This document shows positions 24,839 to 33,964 of a DNA stretch of 64,000 bases, one piece after another (position 1 is the stretch's first letter; each line of letters opens with the position of its first letter). The position numbers and the translations under genes are program-made. The stretch is from the NCBI GenBank assembly GCA_910583835.1, contig CAJTYM010000001.1, positions 166,987 to 230,986 on the forward strand, read 5' to 3'. The notes under the pieces are model-generated. The model saw only the letters and a list, made by a program, of their open reading frames with translations, did not search any database and was not told the origin of the DNA. The DNA comes from an uncultured Lachnospiraceae bacterium. Lineage in GTDB: Bacteria > Bacillota > Clostridia > Lachnospirales > Lachnospiraceae.

Positions 24839-26479
24839 ATGAAAAAAGTTTTAAAGTATGGGGTAATTACAGTTGTCGCTTTGCTTGTGGCATTTGTATA
24901 TTACTATGTCACGATTCCTGCATTTAATATTCATTCTGTGGGGACGTGGTGGTTCATCATTGGCGCAGTGGCTATCGTAGGATTTGCTATCGAAGGGCGA
25001 AAGCTAATCCAGGAACACCGCACTGGCGTAGAATTTATAAAGGAAGAAAAAAAGCTAAAGATTAGTATCAGTATAGCAGGAAAGATTACTTTAGGTATTC
25101 TGGCAGTACTTCTGGTTATTCTGGCAATCGGGGCACTGTTATCCTCACCGATTATTAATGCCAAAAAATACCAGGAATTGATGACTGTGGAGAACCGTGA
25201 TTTTACACAGGATATATCAGAGGTTGATTACAACACCATTCCCATTTTGGACAAAGATTCGGCCGCTCTTTTGGGTAACAGGAAAATGGGCAGCATGGTG
25301 GATATGGTGTCACAGTTTGAAGTTTCCGGCGATTACAGTCAGATAAATGTCAATAATAAGCCGGTGCGTGTAACGCCTTTAACTTACGCAAGCCCCATTA
25401 AATGGCTGACAAACCAGAGCAGCGGCATTCCGGCATATATCAAAATTGATATGGCTACACAGGATACGGAATGCGTTAAGCTGGACCAGGGCATTAAATA
25501 TTCCAAAGCAGAATATCTGAACCGCAACATATACCGTCATCTGCGTTTCCATTATCCCACATATATTTTTACAGAACAGATTTTCTTTGAGATTGATGAG
25601 GAGGGAACGCCATATTGGATTTGTCCGGTAAAGAAATTTAATATTGGGCTGTTCGGCGGCGTGACCATTGGAAATGTAGTAATCTGTAATGCTATCACGG
25701 GAGAATGTACGGATTATAAGATTGATGAAGTGCCTCAGTGGGTGGATAAAGTCTATCAAGCTGAACTTCTGATGGAACTTTACGATTACAACGGTACATT
25801 GAAGCACGGTTTTTTTAACAGCGTACTGGGGCAGAAAGACTGCTTGCAGACAACAAACGGTTATAACTATATTGCCTTGGAGGATGATGTATGGGTGTAT
25901 TCTGGCGTGACCAGCGTCAGTGGGGACCAGTCCAACGTAGGCTTTGTGCTGATGAATCAGCGCACTATGGAGACGCGTTTCTATAAGATTGAGGGAGCAA
26001 CTGAGGAATCAGCGATGTCTTCTGCGGAAGGGCAGGTACAGAATCTTGGTTACAGTGCCACATTCCCGCTGCTATTGAATATCTCAGGGGAGCCCACTTA
26101 TTTCATGGCTCTGAAGGATGATGCAGGTTTGGTGAAAATGTATGGCATGGTAAATATCCAGAAGTATCAGTGGGTAGCAACCGGAAATACCATACAGGAA
26201 TGCGAGAAAGCTTATAGCAAATTATTGAAAAATAATGGAATTGCCTCAACTTTGGAAAAGAAGAGCAAGACCATATCCGGCAGGATAACTAATTTCATTC
26301 CAGTAAATATTGAAGGAAATACGCATATCTATTTTGCATTGGAGGGCGAAGAGGAAGTCTTTGATGTGGATTTGACTAATACAGACCTCTTGGATATTGT
26401 TAAGTATCAGCAAGGAGATATGATAGAGATACTATATACGGATGATGATTATCCGGCGAAAGTAGTAAAAATCAAATAA
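24839..26479 (+). CDS. Conserved membrane protein of unknown function
   Basis: 546 residues with three hydrophobic helices at the N-terminus (about 5-27, 35-52, 80-107) and a large soluble remainder, probably outside the membrane. The motifs IPILDKDSAALLGNRKMG and IPAYIKIDM appear conserved-looking. The last 75 residues (ISGRITNFIPVNIEGNTHIYFALEG) may form an OB-like beta barrel. I have seen similar Lachnospiraceae proteins but know no function. AAAGGAG precedes the ATG, and a good promoter lies at 24766. Confidence 0.7.
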   Translation: MKKVLKYGVITVVALLVAFVYYYVTIPAFNIHSVGTWWFIIGAVAIVGFAIEGRKLIQEHRTGVEFIKEEKKLKISISIAGKITLGILAVLLVILAIGALLSSPIINAKKYQELMTVENRDFTQDISEVDYNTIPILDKDSAALLGNRKMGSMVDMVSQFEVSGDYSQINVNNKPVRVTPLTYASPIKWLTNQSSGIPAYIKIDMATQDTECVKLDQGIKYSKAEYLNRNIYRHLRFHYPTYIFTEQIFFEIDEEGTPYWICPVKKFNIGLFGGVTIGNVVICNAITGECTDYKIDEVPQWVDKVYQAELLMELYDYNGTLKHGFFNSVLGQKDCLQTTNGYNYIALEDDVWVYSGVTSVSGDQSNVGFVLMNQRTMETRFYKIEGATEESAMSSAEGQVQNLGYSATFPLLLNISGEPTYFMALKDDAGLVKMYGMVNIQKYQWVATGNTIQECEKAYSKLLKNNGIASTLEKKSKTISGRITNFIPVNIEGNTHIYFALEGEEEVFDVDLTNTDLLDIVKYQQGDMIEILYTDDDYPAKVVKIK

Positions 26480-26533
26480 GCGAGTATTGGAATGATTCTG
26501 TGATAATTGTCGGAATAACATAAGAATATTGAA

Positions 26534-26575
26534 ACTGCCCGGTGAGAGCAATCAGCACTAGTTTAACCGGGCAGT
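26534..26575. terminator. Hairpin between convergent genes
   Basis: A 10-bp stem actgcccggt/accgggcagt with a 22-nt loop, between the membrane protein gene and convergent trmB. It lacks a long T-run, so termination is uncertain. Confidence 0.5.
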
Positions 26576-26593
26576 AATGTTTGGCATATCTAA

Positions 26594-26617
26594 GGAAATC
26601 CTGATTAAAGCGTTTCC
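26594..26617 (-). repeat. GGAA...TTCC short element 1 (after trmB)
   Basis: Reads GGAAACGCTTTAATCAGGATTTCC on the minus strand, beginning 6 nt after the trmB stop (split here as GGAAACGC, TTTAATCAG and GATTTCC). Similar elements follow rsmI (38209-38232) and yaaR (41920-41946). Confidence 0.55.
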
Positions 26618-26622
26618 CTGAT

Positions 26623-27261
26623 TTACCGGGAGGCTATTAACTTGCAGATAGGATTTCCTTTTGCCGAAAATCTTTCCTCATATTCCGTCATGATATTTCC
26701 CTGGTTCATAATCTCATCATGATGGAGGTCCCGGGTAAATGCGTTGAGTTTCCAACCTGCTTCTTTTACCTCCTCCAAAGAAAAGTCAAAAAGCCCTGTG
26801 TTGTCTGTTTTAAACTCTACAATTCCGTTCCCTTTTAAAATCTGCTGATAGAGGGCAAAAAACTGACGAGAAGTTAGGCGGCGTTTGGCATGGCGGTCTT
26901 TGGGCCAGGGATCAGAGAAATTCAAATATATGCGGTCAACCTCGTCTTTATCAAAGATTTGACATATATCTTCCGCGTCCATTCGGATAAAACGTATATT
27001 CTCAAGTGGTTCTTCTTCCAATTTCTGAAGTCCCCGCAGCAAGACACTGGAATATTTTTCGATTCCCACATAATTTATCTGTGGGTTCCTCTTGGCAAGT
27101 TCCATAATGAATTTACCTTTCCCCATGCCAATTTCAATATGGATAGGATTATCATTGCCGAATAGGGAATGCCATTGCCCCTTAGGCGGTTCTGTCTCAG
27201 GGATGCAGTAGTCGTTTTCAGCAATCGCTTCGCGGGAACCAGGAATATTTCGTAATCTCAT
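26623..27261 (-). CDS. trmB: tRNA (guanine46-N7)-methyltransferase TrmB
   Basis: A 212-residue SAM-dependent methyltransferase. IHIEIGMGKGKFIMELAKRNP is the SAM loop. YLNFSDPWPKDRHAKRRLTSRQF contains the family-specific NFSDPWPK..H.KRR motif. The open frame continues upstream to 27414 through a hydrophobic, low-complexity stretch. The ATG at 27261 is correct, given AGGAGG upstream and the usual MRLRNIPGS start. Confidence 0.95.
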   Translation of the reverse strand: MRLRNIPGSREAIAENDYCIPETEPPKGQWHSLFGNDNPIHIEIGMGKGKFIMELAKRNPQINYVGIEKYSSVLLRGLQKLEEEPLENIRFIRMDAEDICQIFDKDEVDRIYLNFSDPWPKDRHAKRRLTSRQFFALYQQILKGNGIVEFKTDNTGLFDFSLEEVKEAGWKLNAFTRDLHHDEIMNQGNIMTEYEERFSAKGNPICKLIASR

Positions 27262-27476
27262 AAGTACCTCCTGAAATCTTTTCTGTCTTTTTATTATATA
27301 TTTTACTATATATTTAAAAATAAAAAAATACAAGTAATATAGAAAGTTGATTTGCATATTTGGATATGCTATACTATAGGCGATGTAATAATTTTGTAAT
27401 AGTTCAGTCATCATTTTATCATAAATGATTTGGTGGGCTGGAATGACACAGAAATCACATATGAGGAGAATTTTTC

Positions 27477-28838
27477 ATGAAAAACAGAAAGAGATGGCGA
27501 GCTCTGCTGGTGGGAATGATATGTCTGCTTCCGGTACACGCGGTCCCAGTACAGGCAGAGGAATATTGGCCGGAAGGTCCCCAGATTCAGGGAGAATCGG
27601 CAATTGTGATGGAAGCATCTACCGGAACCATACTGTATGAGAAGAATTCGCATGAGCGGTCTTATCCGGCAAGTATTACCAAAATTATGACAAGCCTGCT
27701 TGCAGTAGAGAATTCAAATCTGGATGAAGAAGTGACTTTCTCAAAAGATGCAGTATATAAGACCGAAGGTTCTGGAATTTCGCGTGATGTTGATGAAGTG
27801 ATGTCTATGAGGGAATGTCTCTATGGCTTAATGCTGGAGTCAGCAAATGAGTGTGGTTACGCGATTGCCGAACACGTTGGCAAAGATTATCAGGATTTTA
27901 TTAACATGATGAACAACAAGGCAAATGAATTGGGCTGTAAGGATACACATTTTAACAATCCCCACGGTTTGCCGGATGAGGACCATTGGACCAGCGCATA
28001 TGATATGGCGTTGATTTCCAGGGCAGCGCTGCAGAACAATATTTTCCGCATGATTGTGAATACCAGGCGTTACACGATTCCTCCTACGAATAAGCATGAT
28101 GAGGAGACTTACCTCTCCAACCATCATAAAATGCTCAATAATTATAAGGGGGATGAACAGTACCTTTATGATTACTGTATCGGCGGCAAGACAGGTTATA
28201 CGAGCGTAGCCGGAAGCACCTTGGCGACTTTCGCGGAAAAAGATGGCATGACATTGATATGCGTTGTTACAAAGGAGCAGTCGCCAAATCATTATCTGGA
28301 TACGCGGACATTGTTTGACTATTGTTTTGAAAATTTCCAGCTTTGGAATGTGGCAGAGAATGAGAAAAATTATACCGAGGATACACCGGAAATTAAGATA
28401 TTTGAGAATGAGGATTCGTTTATCGGTTTAAATAAAGAAGGCTGTATCGTGCTTCCTATTGCGGCAGCATTTGAAGATGCGGTTCCTGAGATTAAGGAGA
28501 CCAAAGATGACAGCCAGGTTGTGGGACGGATTGAATATACTTATGCAGACCGGACTGTCGGCGGAACTGATATAGAGATGACGGGCGCGAAAGTCCCAGA
28601 ATTTAAATTCCAGAAGAAGATGGAAGAAACCAAACAGCCGGAAGAAAAGGTAATCAGGATTAATGTGAAATATGTGGTTATTGGTGTCTTATCGGTAATT
28701 CTTATTGTCGGGCTTGGTTTTGGCATTTATCATCTGGTAGATAACTTCTATCTGATAAAGTATAAGTTAGAAAGCCGTAGGCAGCAGAAGCAGAAGTTTA
28801 AAGAAATCAGAGCCAGGCGATGGTGGCGTAAAAGATGA
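27477..28838 (+). CDS. D-alanyl-D-alanine carboxypeptidase (S11 family)
   Basis: A 453-residue low-molecular-weight penicillin-binding protein that trims peptidoglycan stem peptides. A signal peptide (cleavage likely after VQA, residue 27) leads into the serine peptidase domain with SITK (66-69), SAN (122-124; usually SGN) and KTG (GGKTGYT, near 239). A membrane helix near 402-425 and a basic C-terminal tail anchor it. Similar to DacA/DacF; I leave the symbol open. GAGG precedes the ATG. Confidence 0.92.
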   Translation: MKNRKRWRALLVGMICLLPVHAVPVQAEEYWPEGPQIQGESAIVMEASTGTILYEKNSHERSYPASITKIMTSLLAVENSNLDEEVTFSKDAVYKTEGSGISRDVDEVMSMRECLYGLMLESANECGYAIAEHVGKDYQDFINMMNNKANELGCKDTHFNNPHGLPDEDHWTSAYDMALISRAALQNNIFRMIVNTRRYTIPPTNKHDEETYLSNHHKMLNNYKGDEQYLYDYCIGGKTGYTSVAGSTLATFAEKDGMTLICVVTKEQSPNHYLDTRTLFDYCFENFQLWNVAENEKNYTEDTPEIKIFENEDSFIGLNKEGCIVLPIAAAFEDAVPEIKETKDDSQVVGRIEYTYADRTVGGTDIEMTGAKVPEFKFQKKMEETKQPEEKVIRINVKYVVIGVLSVILIVGLGFGIYHLVDNFYLIKYKLESRRQQKQKFKEIRARRWWRKR

Positions 28839-28890
28839 TAAAATGTCTTGAATCTCAATATAAGACATAATATAGAAAAAATTATATGAT

Positions 28891-28924
28891 AAAGGACAAT
28901 ATATCAATTGATATATTGTCCTTT
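28891..28924. terminator. 34-nt perfect palindrome, probable terminator
   Basis: aaaggacaatatatcaa followed directly by its exact inverted copy, 17 + 17 nt with no spacer. It lies 53 nt after the carboxypeptidase gene and probably terminates transcription, although the flanking T/A runs are short. Confidence 0.6.
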
Positions 28925-29064
28925 AAGTTTATCCAAGACATTGAAAAAATGGATATAAATTATCTGATAAATTATTAAAATTAAGAGTAAATTGCTGAAA
29001 ATAATATTAAAGTAAATTTTCAATAGTACTGCAGCTGGTAAACGTAAGTCTTAAGGCGTGATGG

Positions 29065-29613
29065 TTATTGACTATTCTCTGTATCGGAAAGGGATGATTC
29101 AGTGGATATAAGACATGAAAATTCTTCCAATAATTTCAATAACTGTATTTTTTCTCTCGTATAAAAGAGGATGCCATCATAAGTTTTCATCATTGTAATA
29201 TAAGCGCCTTCAAAGGTTTCCGATTCAGCGATAAGGTTCATGAGATAGTCCGTGTAAGAATGCTGCATTTTAAGAAACAGCGTTTCGCAATCAGATAAAT
29301 CATAGGAGACAGATTCGGACATCTGGAACATCCGTTTGAGTTCCTGGTCTTGCCTTAGCTGCCTGGAAGATTTATTGATGATAAAATATCCATGCTCATC
29401 TTTGGGCAGGTTTAAGGTCTTAACAGCGCGCTGCACCTGCTTGGCCAGGCTGTCGGAAGCTGGGTAAAGGGATTCAAAATAGGGCATGAAGTCAGCTGCC
29501 TGCCGAAAATGTTCATTTCTTCCGCGTTGTCCGATTTCAGCATTAAGTATTCTGCGAATAATGGATTCACAAGTTTCCCTGGATGGATTCTTTTTTAATT
29601 TATTTTGTGACAT
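29065..29613 (-). CDS. Hypothetical protein, weakly ArgR-like
   Basis: 182 residues, soluble and mostly helical. The stretch AKQVQRAVKTLNLPKDEHGYFIIN has the layout of the ArgR winged helix (recognition helix, then a beta hairpin ending G-Y-x-I). LLKLLEEFSCL lies where the C-terminal domain would be. The resemblance is weak. It might equally be an unrelated Lachnospiraceae-specific protein. It is transcribed away from the AbiE-like pair to its right. Confidence 0.45.
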   Translation of the reverse strand: MSQNKLKKNPSRETCESIIRRILNAEIGQRGRNEHFRQAADFMPYFESLYPASDSLAKQVQRAVKTLNLPKDEHGYFIINKSSRQLRQDQELKRMFQMSESVSYDLSDCETLFLKMQHSYTDYLMNLIAESETFEGAYITMMKTYDGILFYTREKIQLLKLLEEFSCLISTESSLSDTENSQ

Positions 29614-29753
29614 GTTGCCTCCCTGTGGAATAAATGCTCGTCTCTAGTAATAATCTATAGGATATAGGGATATTTGTAAAGGATTAATTGACAGAATTCC
29701 TTAATAAGAATATACTTAAATCACCACCTTAATGAAAAAGGAGCGGAAAAACA

Positions 29754-30374
29754 ATGGGAAAAATACAGGAAAAGAAAAATGCATTGATTGAAAAACTGCA
29801 GCAGGAAATGGCCCTTCATGGAGGAATCATGAAGACATCCGAACTTTATGAACTGTCGATGGATTATCGCAAAATTCAGCAGTTTGTGGAGGAAGGGATT
29901 TTAGAGAGGGTGAAGAACGGATATTACAGTATTGGGTTTACCGGAATGTCGGAGGAGAGCATGGTCAGCAGCCTGTTTCCAGATGGGGTGCTTTGCCTGG
30001 AGACGGCATTGCATTTTCAAGGATACTTGGAGACACGGCCTGCCTGCTGGCAGATTGCTGTTGATAAGAATACATCCAAGTCACGCTTTAAGATGAACTA
30101 CCCTCCGGTACAGCCATATTATATAGAGCCGGATGTTTTGATGATGGGGGCAGAGGAGTTTGCTTTGGGCGAGGGGAAGATGTTCCTTTATAATAAGGAG
30201 CGTCTTATCTGTGACTGCCTGAAATTTGAAGAGAAACTGGAACGTGAAGTGCTGCAGCAAGCTTTGCGAAAATATATTGAGGAACAGGACAAAGATGTCC
30301 AGAAGCTTATGGAATATGCTAAATTTAGAAAAGTTATACAGAAGGTCCAGAATCGAATAGGAGTGTGGTTATAA
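29754..30374 (+). CDS. AbiEi-like antitoxin-type DNA-binding protein
   Basis: A 206-residue protein. The N-terminal winged helix reads GGIMKTSELYELSMDYRKIQQFVEEGILERVKNGYYSIG (about 22-60). The C-terminal domain has FPDGVLCLETALHFQGYLETRP and KERLICDCLKFEEKLEREVLQQALRKYIE. This is the layout of AbiEi antitoxins of type IV toxin-antitoxin systems, which repress their operon and oppose AbiEii. One base separates it from the next gene, so the two are coupled. Confidence 0.78.
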   Translation: MGKIQEKKNALIEKLQQEMALHGGIMKTSELYELSMDYRKIQQFVEEGILERVKNGYYSIGFTGMSEESMVSSLFPDGVLCLETALHFQGYLETRPACWQIAVDKNTSKSRFKMNYPPVQPYYIEPDVLMMGAEEFALGEGKMFLYNKERLICDCLKFEEKLEREVLQQALRKYIEEQDKDVQKLMEYAKFRKVIQKVQNRIGVWL

Positions 30375-30375
30375 G

Positions 30376-31230
30376 ATGGATTTGGAGAGACGGCAAGAGA
30401 AGGTTTCATCAATTTACCAGGTAGCAATATCAGGAGCGGAAGAAATATTAAGAAGAACAAGCAGTCAGCCATGGAATGAGAATATTCTCTTAAAAAATGA
30501 TGATTTCCTGCAAAATAAAAAATATCAGAAAGTGCTTTTGGACAGTCTGGATTTTTTTACACCGGAAGAAGAGATAGAGAATATCGTAGAAAACCTGGAG
30601 GAACTGTTTGAATCTCAGGCGGAGCCTATTGATTCAGACACCGGAGAAATGCAGGTTTTATTTTGCAGAAAAGGAAATAAGGATAATCCCATGAAGATTT
30701 TTCTTGAGATATGTAAGGTTCCGTATCGGATACCGTTTGAAATCCATCTGATTTCTTATCCAGGACATAAAATCTTTCCGCAGAAGAAGACGGGAATCCA
30801 TGAGGAGAGCCAGGAAAACTTTACTTACAATATGTTTCCGCCTGAGGAATATCTGGCGCTTGCTTTTTATGAAGTGATAAAAGATTTGGAACTGATTGTA
30901 GACATGTCATGGTATAAACAAATCTATGAGACGCTGTGCAAAGAATCTGTAGTTGGCAGGAAAGTCTGGGAGAGCCTGAACCGGCTGATAAAGGAATATC
31001 CCATCCCATCTCTGGATAAACGTTTGGACACGCTTGCCGGCTACAAGGATTATGGATATATGAAAAAGCGTTGGAAAAGCCAGAGCAGGCGCAGAAGGGA
31101 ATCTTACCCACGGTGGGAGGACGTGATAGCTTTGATGGTGCAGTTTTTGACGCCAATTTTTGAGGGGGTTCTGAAGGATGAGATATTTCTGGGCGATTGG
31201 ATGCCGGAACTGGGAAGGTATCTGGATTAG
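30376..31230 (+). CDS. AbiEii-like protein without a recognisable nucleotidyltransferase motif
   Basis: 284 residues, directly after the AbiEi-like gene. The middle and C-terminal parts follow the AbiEii plan: PFEIHLISYP, then MFPPEEYLALAFYEVIKDLEL (the P-x-E-x-x-L-A-x-K region), a helical tract and FLTPIFEGV. The GG(T)xL and D-x-D metal-binding signature expected near the N-terminus is not visible. It may be a catalytically dead relative or a distinct partner. Assignment rests partly on the neighbour. Confidence 0.55.
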   Translation: MDLERRQEKVSSIYQVAISGAEEILRRTSSQPWNENILLKNDDFLQNKKYQKVLLDSLDFFTPEEEIENIVENLEELFESQAEPIDSDTGEMQVLFCRKGNKDNPMKIFLEICKVPYRIPFEIHLISYPGHKIFPQKKTGIHEESQENFTYNMFPPEEYLALAFYEVIKDLELIVDMSWYKQIYETLCKESVVGRKVWESLNRLIKEYPIPSLDKRLDTLAGYKDYGYMKKRWKSQSRRRRESYPRWEDVIALMVQFLTPIFEGVLKDEIFLGDWMPELGRYLD

Positions 31231-31311
31231 TAATAGGAATTTCGATTAACAAGAGGGTAGCCATGTTTAATAAAAAATAAATTAATGTAAAAGGGGAAGG
31301 AATTTATCATA

Positions 31312-32712
31312 TTGAGGGGAATCAATCATATTTTGCAGAAAGCGGATGGCATCATCTGGGGAATTCCCATGATTGTGCTGATTTTGGCGGTGGGTATTTA
31401 TATGACAATCCGTCTGCAGGGGATTCAGGTGCGCCAGCTCTCGCTTGCCATTCGCAATCTTGTTACGAGGGAGAAAACAAAGGAGGCGGGGGAAGTCACT
31501 GCTTTTGCCGCTCTTTGCACGGCTTTGTCGGCAACCATCGGCACAGGAAATATTGTAGGAGTTGCCACAGCGCTGGCAGCGGGCGGTCCGGGTGCATTAT
31601 TCTGGATGGTGGCGGCGGCAGCCGTGGGCACAGCGACAAAATATTCAGAATGCTTTTTGGCAGTCAGATACCGCAAAGTGGCAAAGGATGGACATATCCT
31701 CGGCGGACCATTTTATTATATTGAATGGGGAATGGGAAAGAATTGGAAGTGGATGGCAAAGCTGTTTGCATTTTTCGGGGCAGGCGCAGGACTGCTGGGA
31801 ATTGGCACGTTCACCCAGATTAATGGCATTACCGGTGCAGTCAATCACTTTTTTGACCCACAGAATCAATGGACGGTAAACCTGTTCGGCAGGGATTATT
31901 CGTGGAGCGTTGTCATTTCCGGTATCCTCCTGACCATTTGTGTGGCGCTTGTGCTGATTGGCGGGCTGCAGCGGATATCAGGGGTGGCGCAGGTGCTTGT
32001 GCCATTGATGGCAGCAACGTATGTCACAGCGACTATGCTGATACTTGTGTTTCATTACAGGGAAATTCCCACTGCGTTTTCGCTTATCTTACAGAGTGCA
32101 TTTGGGTTAAGGGCGGCAGCCGGGGGAACGTTGGGGGCTATGTTGGCAGCGATGCAAAAAGGCGTTGCCAGGGGAATCTTTTCCAACGAGGCCGGATTGG
32201 GAAGCGCGCCGATTGCCGCAGCTGCTGTGCGTACCAAGGAACCGGCAGCACAGGGGTTGGTGTCTATGCTGGGTACGGTAATTGATACCGGGATTATCTG
32301 CACGATGACAGGGCTCGCTATTATCGTGACCGGAACCTGGGATATGGGCCTTGATGGCGTGGCAGTGACAGCCAAGGCATTTGAGATGGGACTTCCTTTT
32401 GAGCCGGAGGTATCATCTTTCCTGCTGATGGCATGTCTGGTATGTTTCGCATTTACTACAATTTTGGGATGGAATTATTACAGTGAGAAATGTATGGAAT
32501 ACCTCACTGGAGGACGGCGGCAGGCAGTGGAAGCATACCGCCGGATCTATATCGTCTGTGTGTTCATTGGTCCGTTCCTGACAGTCTCGGCAGTGTGGAC
32601 AATCGCAGATATTTTCAATGGGCTGATGGCAATTCCCAATTTGATTGCCATTGTAACCTTGAGCAATGTTATAGTCAAGGAGACAAGGCAATACCTCAGG
32701 AAGCAAGGATAA
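31312..32712 (+). CDS. Sodium:alanine/glycine symporter (AGCS family)
   Basis: A 466-residue integral membrane symporter with about 11 helices. It has the AGCS signature ATIGTGNIVGVATALAAGGPGALFWM, GGPFYYIEWGMG, and the GVARGIFSNEAGLGSAPIAAAA motif of the substrate/Na+ site. The start is a TTG at 31312, with AAGGAA about ten bases upstream. Its 3' end overlaps the convergent spmB gene by 17 nt. Confidence 0.92.
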   Translation: MRGINHILQKADGIIWGIPMIVLILAVGIYMTIRLQGIQVRQLSLAIRNLVTREKTKEAGEVTAFAALCTALSATIGTGNIVGVATALAAGGPGALFWMVAAAAVGTATKYSECFLAVRYRKVAKDGHILGGPFYYIEWGMGKNWKWMAKLFAFFGAGAGLLGIGTFTQINGITGAVNHFFDPQNQWTVNLFGRDYSWSVVISGILLTICVALVLIGGLQRISGVAQVLVPLMAATYVTATMLILVFHYREIPTAFSLILQSAFGLRAAAGGTLGAMLAAMQKGVARGIFSNEAGLGSAPIAAAAVRTKEPAAQGLVSMLGTVIDTGIICTMTGLAIIVTGTWDMGLDGVAVTAKAFEMGLPFEPEVSSFLLMACLVCFAFTTILGWNYYSEKCMEYLTGGRRQAVEAYRRIYIVCVFIGPFLTVSAVWTIADIFNGLMAIPNLIAIVTLSNVIVKETRQYLRKQG

Positions 32713-33214
32713 CGCTTGCAATTGTGCCCACTAAAGTGGCAAACAGCGCACCGGCAAGGGTGTAGCGCGTCTTCTGCACCTTAGCTGTCATGAAATAAAT
32801 GCTCATGGTGTAGAAAATCGTTTCTGTACAGCTCATCATAATAGAGGTTATCATGCCGTAGAGGGAATCCGGTCCATATTCCTTGAAAATATCCAGCACC
32901 AACCCGGTGGCAGCGGAGGAAGAAAACATTTTCACAATCGATACAGGGACTAAAGCGGCCGGAAAATGCAGAGGTTCTGTGATAATGCCCAACATAGAAG
33001 ATAAGAGATCCAGGAATCCTGAAGCGCGCAGAACCCCAACGCCCACCATCAGCCCAATCAAAGTGGGCATAATGCCGATGACTGTGTGGAATCCGTCTGT
33101 GGCGCCTTTGATAAAGTCATCGTAAATGGAATGGTGGTTTAACAGCCCATAGCCGACAATCAGAAAAATAAAAATCGGTATCATGGCATCGGACAGAAAA
33201 AGGAGGATATTCAT
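32696..33214 (-). CDS. spmB: Spore maturation protein B
   Basis: A 172-residue membrane protein of the nucleoside-recognition (Gate) family, needed in Bacillus for spore core dehydration. GLMVGVGVLRASGFLDLLSS and MFSSSAATGLVLDIF are characteristic. A longer frame to 33433 exists, but the ATG at 33214 has AAAAGGAGG upstream and overlaps the spmA stop by 4 nt. Its end overlaps the AGCS gene. Confidence 0.92.
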   Translation of the reverse strand: MNILLFLSDAMIPIFIFLIVGYGLLNHHSIYDDFIKGATDGFHTVIGIMPTLIGLMVGVGVLRASGFLDLLSSMLGIITEPLHFPAALVPVSIVKMFSSSAATGLVLDIFKEYGPDSLYGMITSIMMSCTETIFYTMSIYFMTAKVQKTRYTLAGALFATLVGTIASVILAS

Positions 33215-33828
33215 AGCGTACCTCCTTTTTTGATGTTTGTACGCGGCTGTTTTTCCGGCAGACATGCCATGACTTTGGCAAAAACAATCCCGGCAAGGGT
33301 AGAGAAAAAGGTTGCGATTATGGCAGGTCCTAAAATGGCAGTGGGATTTGTGGAGCCATACTGGCTGCGGTAGGCAATCATATTTACCGGAATCAGCTGG
33401 AAAGAGGAGACATTGAGGATAAGGAAGGTACACATTTCCTTGCTTGCCACCTTACTGTGGTGATTGAGCTTGCCCATTTCCTCCATTGCTTTCAAGCCGG
33501 CGGGGGTTGCTGCCCAGCCCAGCCCGAAGACATTGGCAATGATATTAGTGGAAATATATTCATTTGCCTTGTGGTCTTTGGGAATATTGGGAAACATAAA
33601 CCGCAGAAGCGGATGGAGCATCCGTGCCGCCCCACGGATAATCCCGCAATTTTCAGCAATGCGCATGAGACCTACCCAGAGGGACATGACCCCTACCATG
33701 GTGATACAGAGCGTGACAGCTTCTTTGGAAGAATCCAGGGCAGCATTGGTGACTGCTGTAAGATTTCCGGTAAAAGCGGCATAGAGGATGCCAATGACAA
33801 TCATAAAACCCCATAAGTAATTGAGCAT
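33211..33828 (-). CDS. spmA: Spore maturation protein A
   Basis: A 205-residue membrane protein that works with SpmB. It starts MLNYLWGFMIVIGILYAAFTGN. NIIANVFGLGWAATPAGLKAMEEMG is the Gate-domain signature. It is translationally coupled to spmB. Presence of the pair suggests an endospore-forming lineage, although some non-sporing relatives retain these genes. Confidence 0.93.
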   Translation of the reverse strand: MLNYLWGFMIVIGILYAAFTGNLTAVTNAALDSSKEAVTLCITMVGVMSLWVGLMRIAENCGIIRGAARMLHPLLRFMFPNIPKDHKANEYISTNIIANVFGLGWAATPAGLKAMEEMGKLNHHSKVASKEMCTFLILNVSSFQLIPVNMIAYRSQYGSTNPTAILGPAIIATFFSTLAGIVFAKVMACLPEKQPRTNIKKGGTL

Positions 33829-33868
33829 AACATCACTTCCATAGATACAGTTGTTTTATCCTATGAGC

Positions 33869-33964
33869 CCTTACACGGAAATATGAAGCACAATTGTAAG
33901 CCTTACACAAAAATATGAAGCACAATTGTAAGCCTTATACGGAAATATGAAGCACTATTGTGGC
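33869..33964. repeat. Three tandem 32-bp copies covering the 3' end of mgtE
   Basis: Units 33869-33900, 33901-33932 and 33933-33964, each ccttacacggaaatatgaag... with small differences. The third encodes the last residues of MgtE (IVLHISV and stop on the minus strand). The other two lie after the stop codon. Confidence 0.85.

Noticed and set aside
27262..27414. N-terminal extension of trmB
   Set aside because: Hydrophobic low-complexity sequence from AT-rich DNA; AGGAGG precedes the internal ATG at 27261.
33215..33433. N-terminal extension of spmB by 73 codons
   Set aside because: It lies inside spmA on the same strand in another frame; the ATG at 33214 has a strong ribosome-binding site.
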